DNA of 64,000 nt from Chamaelirium japonicum. Lineage: Eukaryota; Streptophyta; Magnoliopsida; Liliales; Melanthiaceae. Position 1 is the stretch's first letter. The number at the start of each line of letters is the position of its first letter. This document shows, one piece after another, positions 1 through 10,059 of the stretch. The translations under genes were made by a program, and so were the position numbers. The stretch covers positions 55,534,069 through 55,598,068 of the forward strand of contig OX393550.1 in the NCBI GenBank assembly GCA_947650365.1. Direction: 5' to 3'. The notes beneath the pieces are model-generated. The model ran no database searches. It worked only from the letters and a program-made list of their open reading frames with translations, and was not told the DNA's origin.

Positions 1-1465
1 TTTGATTTTCTTTATCTGCCAATATATGAGCATGCTAGTACAAGATTAGGTTGCGAGTTTTTTTATAACAATCTATTTTTGAATAGTTTGTGATTGCTGA
101 ATTTTATATTTTAGCCTCCCAAATAGATCATAAAGTGTTTTTTTAATAATTATGCTTCCGTGCTTCGCAACCCGGTTTGCATTAATACGCCTATGAAGTA
201 ACCCGGTTTGCATTAATACGCCCATGAAGTAGAAGTTAAACTAGATGCATAAATTGAACAGATGATGCAAAAATCTATGGAATCACAACAGATTAAGTAA
301 TTCAAGTACCAAAAGAGTCCCACTTATAGTGGGTAATTAGGCGTCGCAACTTAATGTTTCCAAGGCACGACACCGTGGAAGGCACATCATGAAGCAAAAA
401 CACCGTTGGTCTTTATACTTGTGTTACCCATGTTTCCCATCGTGGGGGGCCTGATGGGCACGGCATTGCCATTGGTTGAATAAATTTGGGATCAAATGCT
501 TGATCGATATAATAAAGTTGCGTCTGAAATTACTGCAGAGAAAATTTCTCTATACTTGTTTGATTTTTCCTTGGTTTTTATAAACTGTAGGCTGTATTGG
601 ATGTACACATCGAGATTCTTGCAGCAGTGGGTGAAGACGATGGAGTTGCTCGATGGCTCAATTAAGGCGTGTAAGGTGTGTGCCTGCATTGACATTCTTG
701 CGGCCGTGGGCGAAGATGATGGAGTTTGTGTATTGTTGATCAGGTTTTGCTCTGAGCATCAGCATCTCATCTCTGTTGTTGCTGTTGTTGTTATGGCTGT
801 GATGTAATATTTCTTAACTATTGGTTTGATTCCCTAAGACATTTTTTTTCTCTTTTTAGAGAACCCCTCGGCGTCTTATCTGAGGGAGGGTTAAGGCAGC
901 CCCCTACCAGTTATTTAATTCGATGCAAGCGGGAATCTATCCCACGCCTCAGGTACCAACCTGCCGTGACTTTACTACCTCACCTAGTTGGCACTTACTC
1001 TTAAGAGAGATGATGATGCCCCCCCACCCCCCGCAAGAGGTTACCGTGAATTGTGGTGGCCACGTGGTGTATAAAGAGGGTTGAGAGAGAAGGGGTTTTC
1101 TTGGTGTTTGATTTTTTTGGAGCTGCTACTGAAGTAGCAGATTTATTCTCGAAAGGGATCTCTACTTCAAGTTCTCGTCTTGTACAATGCAAGAGAACCC
1201 TCATGGTTCTATACAGCTTGTTGTCGTGCGCAAAACCAAGGAATCTCAAACATGATGAACTAACGTATCATCTGTTTACACGTATTCACCTTAGACTCAA
1301 TTGGCTTTGGTATGGGTAGGGGTGTAAAAAAAGCCCATCGGCCCTGACCCGGCCTGGCTTGGGCCGGGCTCAGGCTGCCACCTTGAGCCCGTAGCTCGGC
1401 CCAAAAGGTAGTCCGAAAGCTTGGCCTGAGAGTCCGATATAATTACTGTGTGTATTATATATATA
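1..1465. other. Intergenic sequence, no supported gene
   Basis: No reading frame here shows a recognisable domain. A 31-bp direct tandem duplication lies at 170-200 and 201-231 (one mismatch). A short hairpin built on CTGCTAC/GTAGCAG lies near 1121-1140. From about 1317 the sequence starts TAGGGGTGTAAA and becomes rich in GGCCC/GGGCC; this resembles the hAT-type ends seen elsewhere in the window, but I could not find its other end. Confidence 0.5.
170..231. repeat. 31-bp tandem duplication
   Basis: Two adjacent 31-bp copies beginning ACCCGGTTTGC differ at one base (CCTATG versus CCCATG). This is a simple local duplication with no evident function. Confidence 0.85.
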
Positions 1466-1770
1466 CTAGTGGAAGCCCGTGTCGATTGGCATGCAGTGGG
1501 TGCCTTCGGTGTGGCTGGCAGCACCATCGCGGTCGCCTTTGGCAACAAAACACAGTCGGCTGCCTTCGGAAACAACACACCCCGACAATGCCCAATTCTC
1601 TTGCCGTCTTCGTTGCCCTTGTTTGTAATTCAATAAAATGACTCATTTGTAATTAAGTATTGCACGTTACACACTCCTAATCTCTCAAGGTATCACCTTT
1701 TGCTTCCATTGAGCAAACAATAACAAAAAAATAACCTTGCTATTGAGCACGACTCTAGTGGTCGGGGTGA

Positions 1771-1771
1771 G

Positions 1772-1806
<35 letters not shown>
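1771..1806. repeat. (GA)n microsatellite
   Basis: An uninterrupted GA dinucleotide run inside Helitron copy I. Confidence 0.95.
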
Positions 1807-1807
<1 letters not shown>

Positions 1808-2025
1808 AAGATTCACATAAAAATATATCTATGAACAAAATCCAAATAATCACCAAGCCCTTTTCACCAACCCGGTCAAATGGATCAAGAGTTATCGAGC
1901 CCATGGGCGCTGATATAAATCAACTCACTTCTCTTCAAATCTTCCACTCCACCCCATCCAACTGAAACCCACCCATAAAAAGAGAATGGAAAGACCATGA
2001 AATACCCAAAACATAGCTTTGGGTC

Positions 2026-2030
<5 letters not shown>

Positions 2031-2088
<58 letters not shown>
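2031..2088. repeat. (CT)n microsatellite
   Basis: A pure CT run of about 58 bp. It lies inside Helitron copy I and is opposite in strand sense to the GA tract at 1771. Confidence 0.95.
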
Positions 2089-2090
<2 letters not shown>

Positions 2091-2464
2091 GATTTTTTGA
2101 ACTGGGATTTAGAGGGAGGTAAGGAAAGAGGGGGAGAAAGAAGCTATGGAGAGAGCTTTAGGGGTTCTCGGGAAAATGTGAGGGGATCGGGACTTGGGTA
2201 CAGGGGGAGTCGGGTAAGAGGGAATCGGTACAGCTATGGTTGGTTTTGATATAAGGAAAGAAAGAAAGAGGTGGTGAGAGGGAATCTGGTATTGTTGTTG
2301 CCCAATTTAGGAGATTTAATGGTACCTAATGAGGGGGGTTTGAAATGGAACAGCACGTAACAGACCGATAGATCTTTCCTCTCTTGACGATTCGACGATC
2401 GGATATATAAGGGATATAATGGCATGCTTGTAAATTTATCGAACGCGCTCTAACATGTATTTTA

Positions 2465-2847
2465 CTAGTGCATGCCCATGCCTGTCGGCATAGTAGCGAG
2501 CCGTCTTCGGCGGCAACACATCTGTCGACACTGCAACGACCTTCGACGGCAACACACCTGAACGTCTTTGGCAACAAAACACTTTCGACGACAACACCGG
2601 CATTCATAAGGACACCCATTTCCTCGCTCGTGTCGATTGGTACGAAGCGGGCGCCTTCAGCGCGACCAACTCCCCTTCCCCCTATAATCGATCAATCACA
2701 CTTGTCTCTATTCGAACGGACTCCTCGAGATTGACCGATGATTTGGGGCGGCTGAAATTTCAACATGCCAGCTTGTCTAGTCAGCTTGTCCTAATCAGCT
2801 TCCGTTTTGTCTAGTCAGCACAAAACCGACGTGCCATTTTATATAGA
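2465..2847 (-). mobile_element. Non-autonomous Helitron, copy II (383 bp)
   Basis: This is the best-bounded Helitron here. Plus-strand A (2464) is followed by CTAG (2465-2468), then a hairpin ATGCCTGTCGGCAT. The other end is GA (2846-2847) followed by T (2848), so on the minus strand it starts TCTATATAAAATGG, ends CTAG and sits between A and T. Its 5' terminal stretch (TGACTAGACAAAA nearby) is shared with the ends at 2954 and 5709. The 3' part carries repeats of the GGCGGCAACACA motif. Confidence 0.75.
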
Positions 2848-3189
2848 TTGAACGAATGGTTGATCTATTCGGTTCATTTTTGTCCAGTCAGCTTGTCATA
2901 GTCAACTTCCATTTTGTCTAGTCAGTACAAAACCGATGTGCCATGTTATATAGATAGTGCATGCCCGTGCCTGTCGGCACTTCAGTGGGCCGCCTTTGGC
3001 GGCAACACACTAGTTATCAATGCAGCGGGGCACCTTCGACAGCAAGATACCCCCCAGGCATCACCACCCCCAATATCGTATGCGGCGACAACACACCTGA
3101 CTGCTTTCGGCATGCTCGTGCCGATTGGAACGAAGCGGGCGCCTTCGGTGTGACCAACCAACCAACCCCCCTCTCCCACCCCCTATCCC

Positions 3190-3230
3190 GGGGGGGGGGG
3201 GGAGAGAGAAGAGAGAGAGAGACTGTGGGG

Positions 3231-3323
<93 letters not shown>
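3190..3323. repeat. (G)13 followed by (GA)n microsatellite
   Basis: A run of 13 G (3190-3202) leads into GA repeats that are nearly pure from about 3236 to 3323. It lies within Helitron copy III. Confidence 0.95.
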
Positions 3324-3327
<4 letters not shown>

Positions 3328-3534
3328 GAAGAGAGCAGAGCTGTCTCGATACAAACTGAGGCCTAAGGCGAAAATTCTAAATTGGCCTTTTTATATTATT
3401 TTTTTTCATAATGGTCCAGGCCTAAATGGTGGGTATGGTGGGTGTGGGTTGAGAGGCTGCCAACCGTGAGCTAGGTCACCAACTCACCGGGCCATTTTGG
3501 TAGCCATTTAGCGCGGGCACAAATATAGACACGC

Positions 3535-3700
<166 letters not shown>

Positions 3701-3797
3701 GGGTAGGGGCTATGGGCTAAGAGCTGCTGGTCGTTGGTTTGTGAGCACAAACTCGTCGGCCGGTTTGGTCGCCGGTTTGGGAGAGCACTTTACAGAC

Positions 3798-3800
<3 letters not shown>

Positions 3801-3857
<57 letters not shown>
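3801..3857. repeat. (GA)n microsatellite
   Basis: A pure GA run of about 57 bp. The sequence on its right (ATATGCGTGGGGGCC) resembles that to the right of the 3538-3693 tract, so the two tracts and their flanks may be a tandem duplication. Confidence 0.9.
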
Positions 3858-3860
<3 letters not shown>

Positions 3861-3927
3861 ATGCGTGGGGGCCTGTGGGCTGAGAGGCTGCTATTTTAGG
3901 GACCTTCTTCCCAAGTGGGGCCTTAAG

Positions 3928-4322
3928 TAGGGGTGGCAATAGGTCAGGTCGGGTTCGTGTTGTGTCTAGTTTCGGGTCATGTCCAAAATCCCTAGACTCA
4001 GACCCAACTCGTTTAACTAATCGTGTCTAGACCCTAAACCGTACCTGATCCGCTTATAAAGGGGTAGATCCGATAAGACCCGTTTACCACACCGGTCTAT
4101 TTAGTTGACCCGATTTGACACAATCCGACTCGATTCAACCTGACTCGATAAGACCCGCTGATACTACGTACTATAGTATTGGATTGTGGGTATACCGGGT
4201 CTACCGTGTCCAGGCCCTAAACCCGGACCCGACCCGTTTATTAAACGGGTCTACCATGTCAACCCGAACCCATTTTACGTAGACCCGGTAACTTCGTGTC
4301 GGGTCCAGAATTGCTAGCCCTA
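3928..4322 (+). mobile_element. hAT-type MITE, family TAGGGGTGGCAAT, copy 1
   Basis: It starts TAGGGGTGGCAAT and ends ATTGCTAGCCCTA, an imperfect terminal inverted repeat. It is flanked by 8-bp near-direct repeats GCCTTAAG (3920-3927) and GCCTTAGG (4323-4330). Eight-bp duplications and TAGGG-type ends are typical of hAT elements. The 395-bp interior is dominated by GACCCG/CGGGTC words and has no coding capacity. Related copies lie at 38326, 47258 and 51429. Confidence 0.8.
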
Positions 4323-4329
4323 GCCTTAG

Positions 4330-4736
4330 GTCGGGCCTGGAAGAGAGAGATCGTGTGGAAAAGAGAGATAGAGAGATTGTAGGGAAGAGAGAGAGAGAGG
4401 GAGAGAGAGAGAGGGGGCAAGAGAGAGAGAGATGAGAGAGAGAAGGGGGAGAGAGAGCCGGGGAGAGAGATACGGAGAGAGAGAAAGAGATTGTGGGGAA
4501 AAGTAAGAGAGATCGGAGAGTGAGAAAACGACTGTGATTAAGAGGGGCCTCGGAATAGAAAAGAGAGAGAGAAGATCGGGAATTTAGAGAGAGCATAGGA
4601 AGAGAGAAATAAGGAAAGAAAAGAAGAGAGAGAATCAGGATTGAGAGGAGGGGATAATTTGACTGTTTTGGGTACAGGTGGCTCGAGAGAAGAGAGGGGG
4701 ATGAGATTGCGAAGGAAGGGATCCGATGCATGCATG

Positions 4737-4770
<34 letters not shown>

Positions 4771-4913
4771 CGGGGAGAGGGAGAGAGATCAGAGAGAGCG
4801 AGAGATATGAGAGAGACTTATGGGGGGAGAGAGAGATACAGGGAGATAGAGAGAGATCGTGGAGAGAGAGAGAGAGGGAGGGAGAGCCGGGGGGAGAGAG
4901 AGACCAATAGAGA

Positions 4914-4979
<66 letters not shown>

Positions 4980-4983
4980 ACCA

Positions 4984-5024
<41 letters not shown>

Positions 5025-5385
5025 GGGGGGAGAGAGAGATACGAAGAGAGGGTGAGAAATACGGGGAGAGAGAGAGAGGCGTACGGGGCAAGAGAGATAG
5101 ATCCGGGAAGAGAGAGAGAGAGATCGGGGAAAAAGAGAGGGAACGACTGTGATCGCGCATGCGGAGAGAGAGAAAGAAAGAGAACCGGGGAGAGGGAGAG
5201 AGATCGGAGAGAGGAGATAGATACGGAGAAAGAGAGAGATCATGGAGAGAAAGGGAGAGAGATCCGGGGAGGGAGAGAGATACGGGGGGAGAGAGAGAGA
5301 TCGTGGAGAGAGAGAGAGAGAAAATCGGGGAGAAAGAGAAAGAGAGAGAGGGAGAGCCGGGGGGAGAGAGAGACCGAGAGAGAAT

Positions 5386-5442
<57 letters not shown>

Positions 5443-5447
5443 TCGAG

Positions 5448-5497
<50 letters not shown>

Positions 5498-5640
5498 AAG
5501 GGAGAGAGAGAGAGAGACCGAGAGAGAATGGGAGAGAGAGCCAGGGAGAGAGAGAGATACGGAGAGAGAGAAAAATACGGGGGAGAGAAAGAGAGAGAGA
5601 TCGGGGGAAGAAGAGAGGGAACGGCTGTGATCGCGAGAGA
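4330..5640 (+). repeat. Degenerate purine-only higher-order repeat
   Basis: About 1.3 kb of plus strand is almost entirely A and G with phrases such as GATCGGGGAGAG and GATACGGGGAGAG. Longer blocks recur: CGACTGTGAT at about 4527 and 5143 and CGGCTGTGATCGCG at about 5622, and the GCATGCGGAGAG block at about 4733 and 5158. This is a higher-order repeat with a period of roughly 0.4-0.6 kb, not a plain microsatellite. Its long Arg/Glu/Ser reading frames are artefacts of the repeat. Confidence 0.85.
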
Positions 5641-5712
5641 GTTTTGTCTAGTCAGAATTTGGTTCCATTTGTCTAGTCAGTACAAAACCGTCGTCCCTTG
5701 TTATATAGATAA

Positions 5713-6370
5713 CTAGTGGAAGCCCGTGCCGATCGGCACGCATCGGCCGCCTTCGACGGCAACACAATTCTCGTTACTGTAGCGAGTTGCCTTTGGCGGC
5801 AACACACCTATCGACACTGTAGAAGGCCACCTTCGGCGGCAACACACCTGTCGGCACTCTATCATCATTTAATATTCGTGAATCGCTCTAAATGAATAAA
5901 ATCGAAAACATTATGAGAAAGAGAAAGACGAGTGGTTTATGATAGATCTTTGATGGCTTTTAGACATTAAGACATGCTAAAATTTGGCAAAAGGTGAGCC
6001 CGTGCCTGTCGGCAATATCACATGACCAAAGTTTTCTAATATTGCCCGTGCCTGTTGGCAATCGGATTGTGGCCTTCGGCCAGTGCCTCGCAGGGGACAA
6101 ACACCTCGCGGGTCGACCGCTTGCGTTCGACCAATGCCTTGTGGGCCGACCATCGCATTCTAATTTTAATTATATTTTTATATAAAAAATTAATAAAACA
6201 AAAACAACGACATTCATTCGCCATCTCTGGCTGCCACCACCACCCTTCGGCGAGCCAGCCCGCCGCATCTGGCCAGCTCCCCACAGGCCACAGACACCTC
6301 GCGGGCCAACCCTCCCTTCATCTTTTGTATAGAGCAGTCGTAGAGGGGAAATCAATTAGAGTTGTAGATG
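5713..6370 (-). mobile_element. Helitron, copy IV: 3' end and array of GGCGGCAACACAC repeats (5' end not found)
   Basis: A (5712) is followed by CTAG (5713-5716) and then the perfect 14-bp palindrome GTGCCGATCGGCAC (5726-5739), so this is the best-kept Helitron 3' end in the window. It is followed by three copies of a roughly 43-bp unit containing GCCTTCGGCGGCAACACACC. Further partial hairpins (CCCGTGCCTGTCGGCA) lie at about 5999 and 6047. No TC 5' end was found downstream, so the right boundary is arbitrary. Confidence 0.55.
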
Positions 6371-6375
6371 GGGTG

Positions 6376-6578
6376 GCATGAGCCAGTTGATTGGGTGAGG
6401 AAGCAGTCGGTGCGAGAGATGAGGTTGTCCTCCGCGTACTCCTTCGTCATCCCGAGGTACTTGGCGGCAAAACTGAGGGGGGCAACGTTCTCGACCGTGA
6501 GCTCGATCTTGAAGCCATAACGAATTTGATGTCGAACTCATATGCGTCGGAACCATCGGGTAATCCTGGGAGGGAGAT
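6376..6578 (-). pseudogene. NPH3/BTB-domain gene fragment
   Basis: Read from 6578 leftwards, the minus strand gives ISLPGLPDGSDAYEFDIKF and, after a one-base deletion, YGFKIELTVENVAPLSFAAK, then KYLGMTKEYAEDNLISRTDC. This matches the end of the BTB domain and the linker of NPH3/RPT2-family proteins, which are plasma-membrane-associated adaptors of CUL3 ubiquitin ligases acting in phototropin and auxin responses (family knowledge). Only about 65 codons remain, there is no upstream start or downstream NPH3 domain, and a frameshift splits the fragment. It lies next to Helitron copy IV on the same strand, so capture by a Helitron is plausible but inferred. Confidence 0.75.
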
Positions 6579-6600
6579 ATAGTGGATTTCCTACAATGAT

Positions 6601-6696
6601 CTACTCCTCCACCGATGACGTCTTGCTTTGTTATCAGCGGGTGGATCTCTACTCCTCCACCGATGACGTCTTGCTTTGTTATCAGCGGGTGGATCT
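6601..6696. repeat. Perfect 48-bp tandem duplication
   Basis: Two copies (6601-6648 and 6649-6696), beginning CTACTCCTCCACCGATGACG, appear identical. They lie just upstream of the NPH3 fragment. Identity of both copies suggests a recent event. Confidence 0.9.
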
Positions 6697-7086
6697 TTAT
6701 ATATTCTTTTACATCAAAGGGAACTATCAATGGTTTTAAAAAAAGAGAGTAAAAAATTCAATTTTTTTGGGGGGATTAGGGATGAAATGGAATGGTTCAT
6801 CTCGAATTCAACAAAGTCCTAACCTTATAGAGATGGAAACTCATATCAAGGGCTTGTATCACATCAGTCGGCAATCTGGTGGTATAAAACCTGCAACAGA
6901 AAAAATTGAGAGAGAAAGAGATAGAGAGATTCCAAAGAGGGTGCAATGCAAGAGCAGACACAGAGCATTTAGGTGTGGTGTTCATCTAGGATGACTCATC
7001 CACAACATGAGGTCGTCAACAGAGCTTGGGCTTGGTGCTCTTGATGTTCGTCGATTGTGAGGAAGGAGGGAGATCGGCTCGGTTTC

Positions 7087-7087
<1 letters not shown>

Positions 7088-7160
<73 letters not shown>
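7088..7160. repeat. (GA)n microsatellite
   Basis: A pure GA run of about 73 bp. Confidence 0.95.
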
Positions 7161-7163
<3 letters not shown>

Positions 7164-7205
7164 CTGTGAGGGAGGCTCCTTCCCCTCCTGTGGTCCTGCA
7201 TCATT

Positions 7206-7301
7206 GTTAATGTAAAGAGATGGGTCGGGTTATATGTACAGTCGGGTTGGGTTGTGTGTGTATACATGTGCATATAACCCGACCCATCTCTTTACATTAA
7301 C
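7206..7301. repeat. Perfect 31-bp inverted repeat (stem-loop)
   Basis: The left arm 7206-7236 (GTTAATGTAAAGAGATGGGT onward) is the exact reverse complement of the right arm 7271-7301. The 34-base spacer contains GTTGGGTTGTGTGTGTATAC. RNA from either strand would fold into a perfect 31-bp hairpin. Confidence 0.9.
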
Positions 7302-7662
7302 ACAATCACCATGAACCCCTCCTTCTCTTCTTCCTCGTCTTTTTCCCCCGATTCCGGCTGAACCCAACGATCGCCGACCATCACCACCTTCTTCACCCCT
7401 CATCGTCTTCCAACTCAAGAGACAGAGAGAGAGTGAAAGAGGTCTTGTAAAACCGGGGCCATAGTCGCTCAAAACTAGGTTCTGTAGGTCCCTAGGAAAG
7501 GTCCCTAAGAAAATTAGCAACCCAAATAGTAGCCGAATCCATGGTTTTGGCCGATTGGCCAATCCGAAGCTGGATTTCGTTCGAGATAGACGTGGGTGAT
7601 TTTGACTTTACTCAAGGCACCTAACATTAGACATGGTTTGAAATTTTGGTTGGAATACTGAA

Positions 7663-8464
7663 ATTTTGGCAAAATATATTTAATAAAATAATTATTTAAT
7701 TAAATATTCAAATAATTCAATAATTATTGAAATTATGAAATAAATTTTAAATTATTAAATAGTTAATTAAATTAAAATTTTAATTACTTAATTATTTTAT
7801 AAAATAATTAAATAATGAAAATCAAATAATTAATTATTTAAATTAATGAAATTATTCTTTAAATAAATATTTCAATATTAACTTAATAAATTAAAAAATG
7901 ATAAAATAATGAAATATATAATTTAATAATTATTTCAATAATTATTGAATTAAGTTAAATATTTAATTATGTAATTTAAATTATTTAATTATGTAATTTA
8001 AATGATTTAATTATTTTTAAAGTAAATAATAATTAATTATATAATTTAAAATTTAAATAATTAATTATTTCATTATTTGATAATAAATTAATTATTTCTT
8101 TAAATAAATATTAATTAATAATTTAAATAATTACTAAATTATTTTAATAATTATTTCTATTATTTAAATAATTATTGAAATAATTAATAATTATTTCAAT
8201 AATTAATTCGATAATTTTTGAAATAATTAAGAATTATTGAAATAATAATGATTTAATTATTTAAGAATGGTTTAAATAATTATTTTATTTTTAAATTATA
8301 TCAATAATAAAATAATAAATATTTATTTTTAATTAAATAATTAAATAAATAATTTAATTCAATTAATTAAATTATGATATTTAATTTTAAAAAATAAATT
8401 ATTTAAATTAAATATTTAATAAAATAATTAAAATTTTCTTAAATAATTATTTAATTAAATAATC
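7663..8464. repeat. About 800-bp A/T tract
   Basis: The sequence is almost exclusively A and T, built from words such as AATAATTATTTAATT, with only scattered G or C. It has sharp edges on both sides. It directly precedes the Gypsy gag remnant and may be that element's leader, or a degenerate AT satellite or matrix-attachment-like region. No function can be read from it. Confidence 0.85.
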
Positions 8465-8475
8465 AGTGAGTTATG

Positions 8476-9137
8476 ATGCTGCAAGTCATGATACAGCAAC
8501 AACAAGCGATGGTGGCCCAGTACCAGGCAGCTATTTAGGAGCAGGCGGCAGCAGCCTAGGCTGCTTTAGCTCAGGCTCAGGCCCAGCAGACAGCCCAAAA
8601 GGGGCAGAGAGTGGATGGAGATATGATGGAGAAGCTCCTGAAGGATTTTCAAGTGCTGAAGTTGCCAACCTTCAATGGTGATCCAAACTCGGTGGAGGCC
8701 GACAGATGATTGAAACAAGTCGGCAAGGCATTGGATGTCTTGGTAGTAAGAGGAGAGTCACTCTGGCCTCCCACCAGCTGGAGGCAAACTTTTGGTGGGA
8801 CCGATTCCAGAGGTCCCGAGGAGAAGGCCAGGAAGCTATAAACTAGGAGGAGTTCGAGAATGCCTTACGAGAGAAGTACTTTTCAGAGAGCGTTCGAGAA
8901 GAGATGGAAAAGAAGTTTTTGGACTTGTACAAGGCACACTCTGTGGACGAGTATGAGGCCAAGTTCGATGAGCTGTTGCGCTATGCTCCATTCTTGGTGG
9001 CTACGGAGGAGCTCAATGTGAAGAGGTTCGAGCAAGGTTTGAGGCTTGGAATCAAGAACAAGATTAAGGTACTGAGACTAAAAATCTATATAGCGAGGTG
9101 GTGGATCGATCTCTGGTGGCAGAGCAGGGCTAGGAGG
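8476..9137 (+). pseudogene. Decayed Gypsy (Ty3-like) gag fragment
   Basis: From the ATG at 8476 the frame reads MLQVMIQQQQAMVAQYQ, then a Gln/Ala-rich stretch with two TAG stops that look like CAG-to-TAG changes, then LLKDFQVLKLPTFNGDPNSV. After frame changes it continues with EEMEKKFLDLYKAHSVDEYE and FDELLRYAPFLVATEELNVK, the retrotransposon gag core typical of plant Gypsy elements. It stops abruptly at 9137, where the PPR pseudogene begins, so this is a truncated or recombined copy. No LTR or pol was found nearby. Confidence 0.75.
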
Positions 9138-9917
9138 AGCACTGATTTGCGAGGTTAATGAACTAATGATAACCTCATCATTTGAATTCGTACAATGTTG
9201 AGAAAAATTTGGAAGCAACTTCAAATATTCATGATATTGCCCACCCTTTGCGAACAAAGTTGCTACTAGGGAAGCAGTTGATGAATCCAAAGAGAAGAAT
9301 CTCTCATTCATTATGTTGAGAAAACCATACCTTTCTTTATCTCATGCTTCTAGAGCATGCTCCGGACAATGGAATTTAGCATGGTATAATCTGCAGCGCA
9401 ACCATGCTTCTCCATTGGTAAGAATCATTCATCAACCTCATCCAATAACCCTTCTTCAATAAGTCCATTCATCATTATGGTATATGTCTCAACATCTGAC
9501 TCCAATCCTTCAACACGGATACTATTAAAAGAGATCCTTGGCCGCTTTAATTTTACCATCTCTAAACATACCCTCAATGAGGATGTTGAAGGTCTTAACC
9601 TCGACTTCATATTTTTGCGACAACATGGATTGAAATAGATCCATAGCTTCATCAACACATTGGTTTTTGCAAATCCCGTCCAACATTATGTTGTATGTCC
9701 AAAGGTTTGGGATCAACACATCAGCAAGCATCTTGCTATGAATCTTTTTTGCATTTTTAGATGTAGTGTTAGTATTACTATTAGTCCCACCTCGGTTATG
9801 GTATTGTAATAGTGTGTGTTCTCTCCTTATATAAGGAGAGGTAATCTTATGTAATGATGTGAGATAATACAAGTTTTCTCCCCAAACCCTAGTCTCTCTC
9901 CCTCTCTCTTTGTAACA

Positions 9918-9930
9918 TGGTATCAGAGCC
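9918..9930 (+). other. Primer binding site, initiator-Met tRNA
   Basis: TGGTATCAGAGCC lies directly after the ACA end of the 5' LTR; it is the standard plant retrotransposon primer site. Confidence 0.9.
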
Positions 9931-10059
9931 AGCCTAGGGTTTCAGAAACCCTATCTCTGGCCTTGGCCTCCCTGGTCTCCGTGTGCAACCTCGGGGAGGC
10001 CGGGTATAGTAATTAATTTTTTTCCTTCTCCTCCTCCGCTGTGATCCCGTATTCGTGAT

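Larger units (their letters stand above)
1466..2954 (-). mobile_element. Non-autonomous Helitron, copy I (holds copy II)
   Basis: The minus strand ends in CTAG followed by T (plus-strand A|CTAG at 1465/1466), about 10 bases beyond an imperfect hairpin (CGTGTCGATTGGCATG). The likely 5' end is TC followed by TATATAACATGG, read on the minus strand from 2954, with T as the next plus-strand base. Helitrons insert between A and T, start with TC and end with a hairpin plus CTRR, so both ends fit. The 2954 end could instead pair with another 3' end, so the nesting order is inferred. The interior holds (GA)n, (CT)n and copy II. No helicase or Rep coding is visible. Confidence 0.6.
6697..7662. other. 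Intergenic sequence with (GA)n and a stem-loop
   Basis: No recognisable gene. It contains the (GA)n tract at 7088-7160 and a perfect inverted repeat at 7206-7301, listed separately. The reading frames on the minus strand here show no domain I recognise. Confidence 0.4.
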
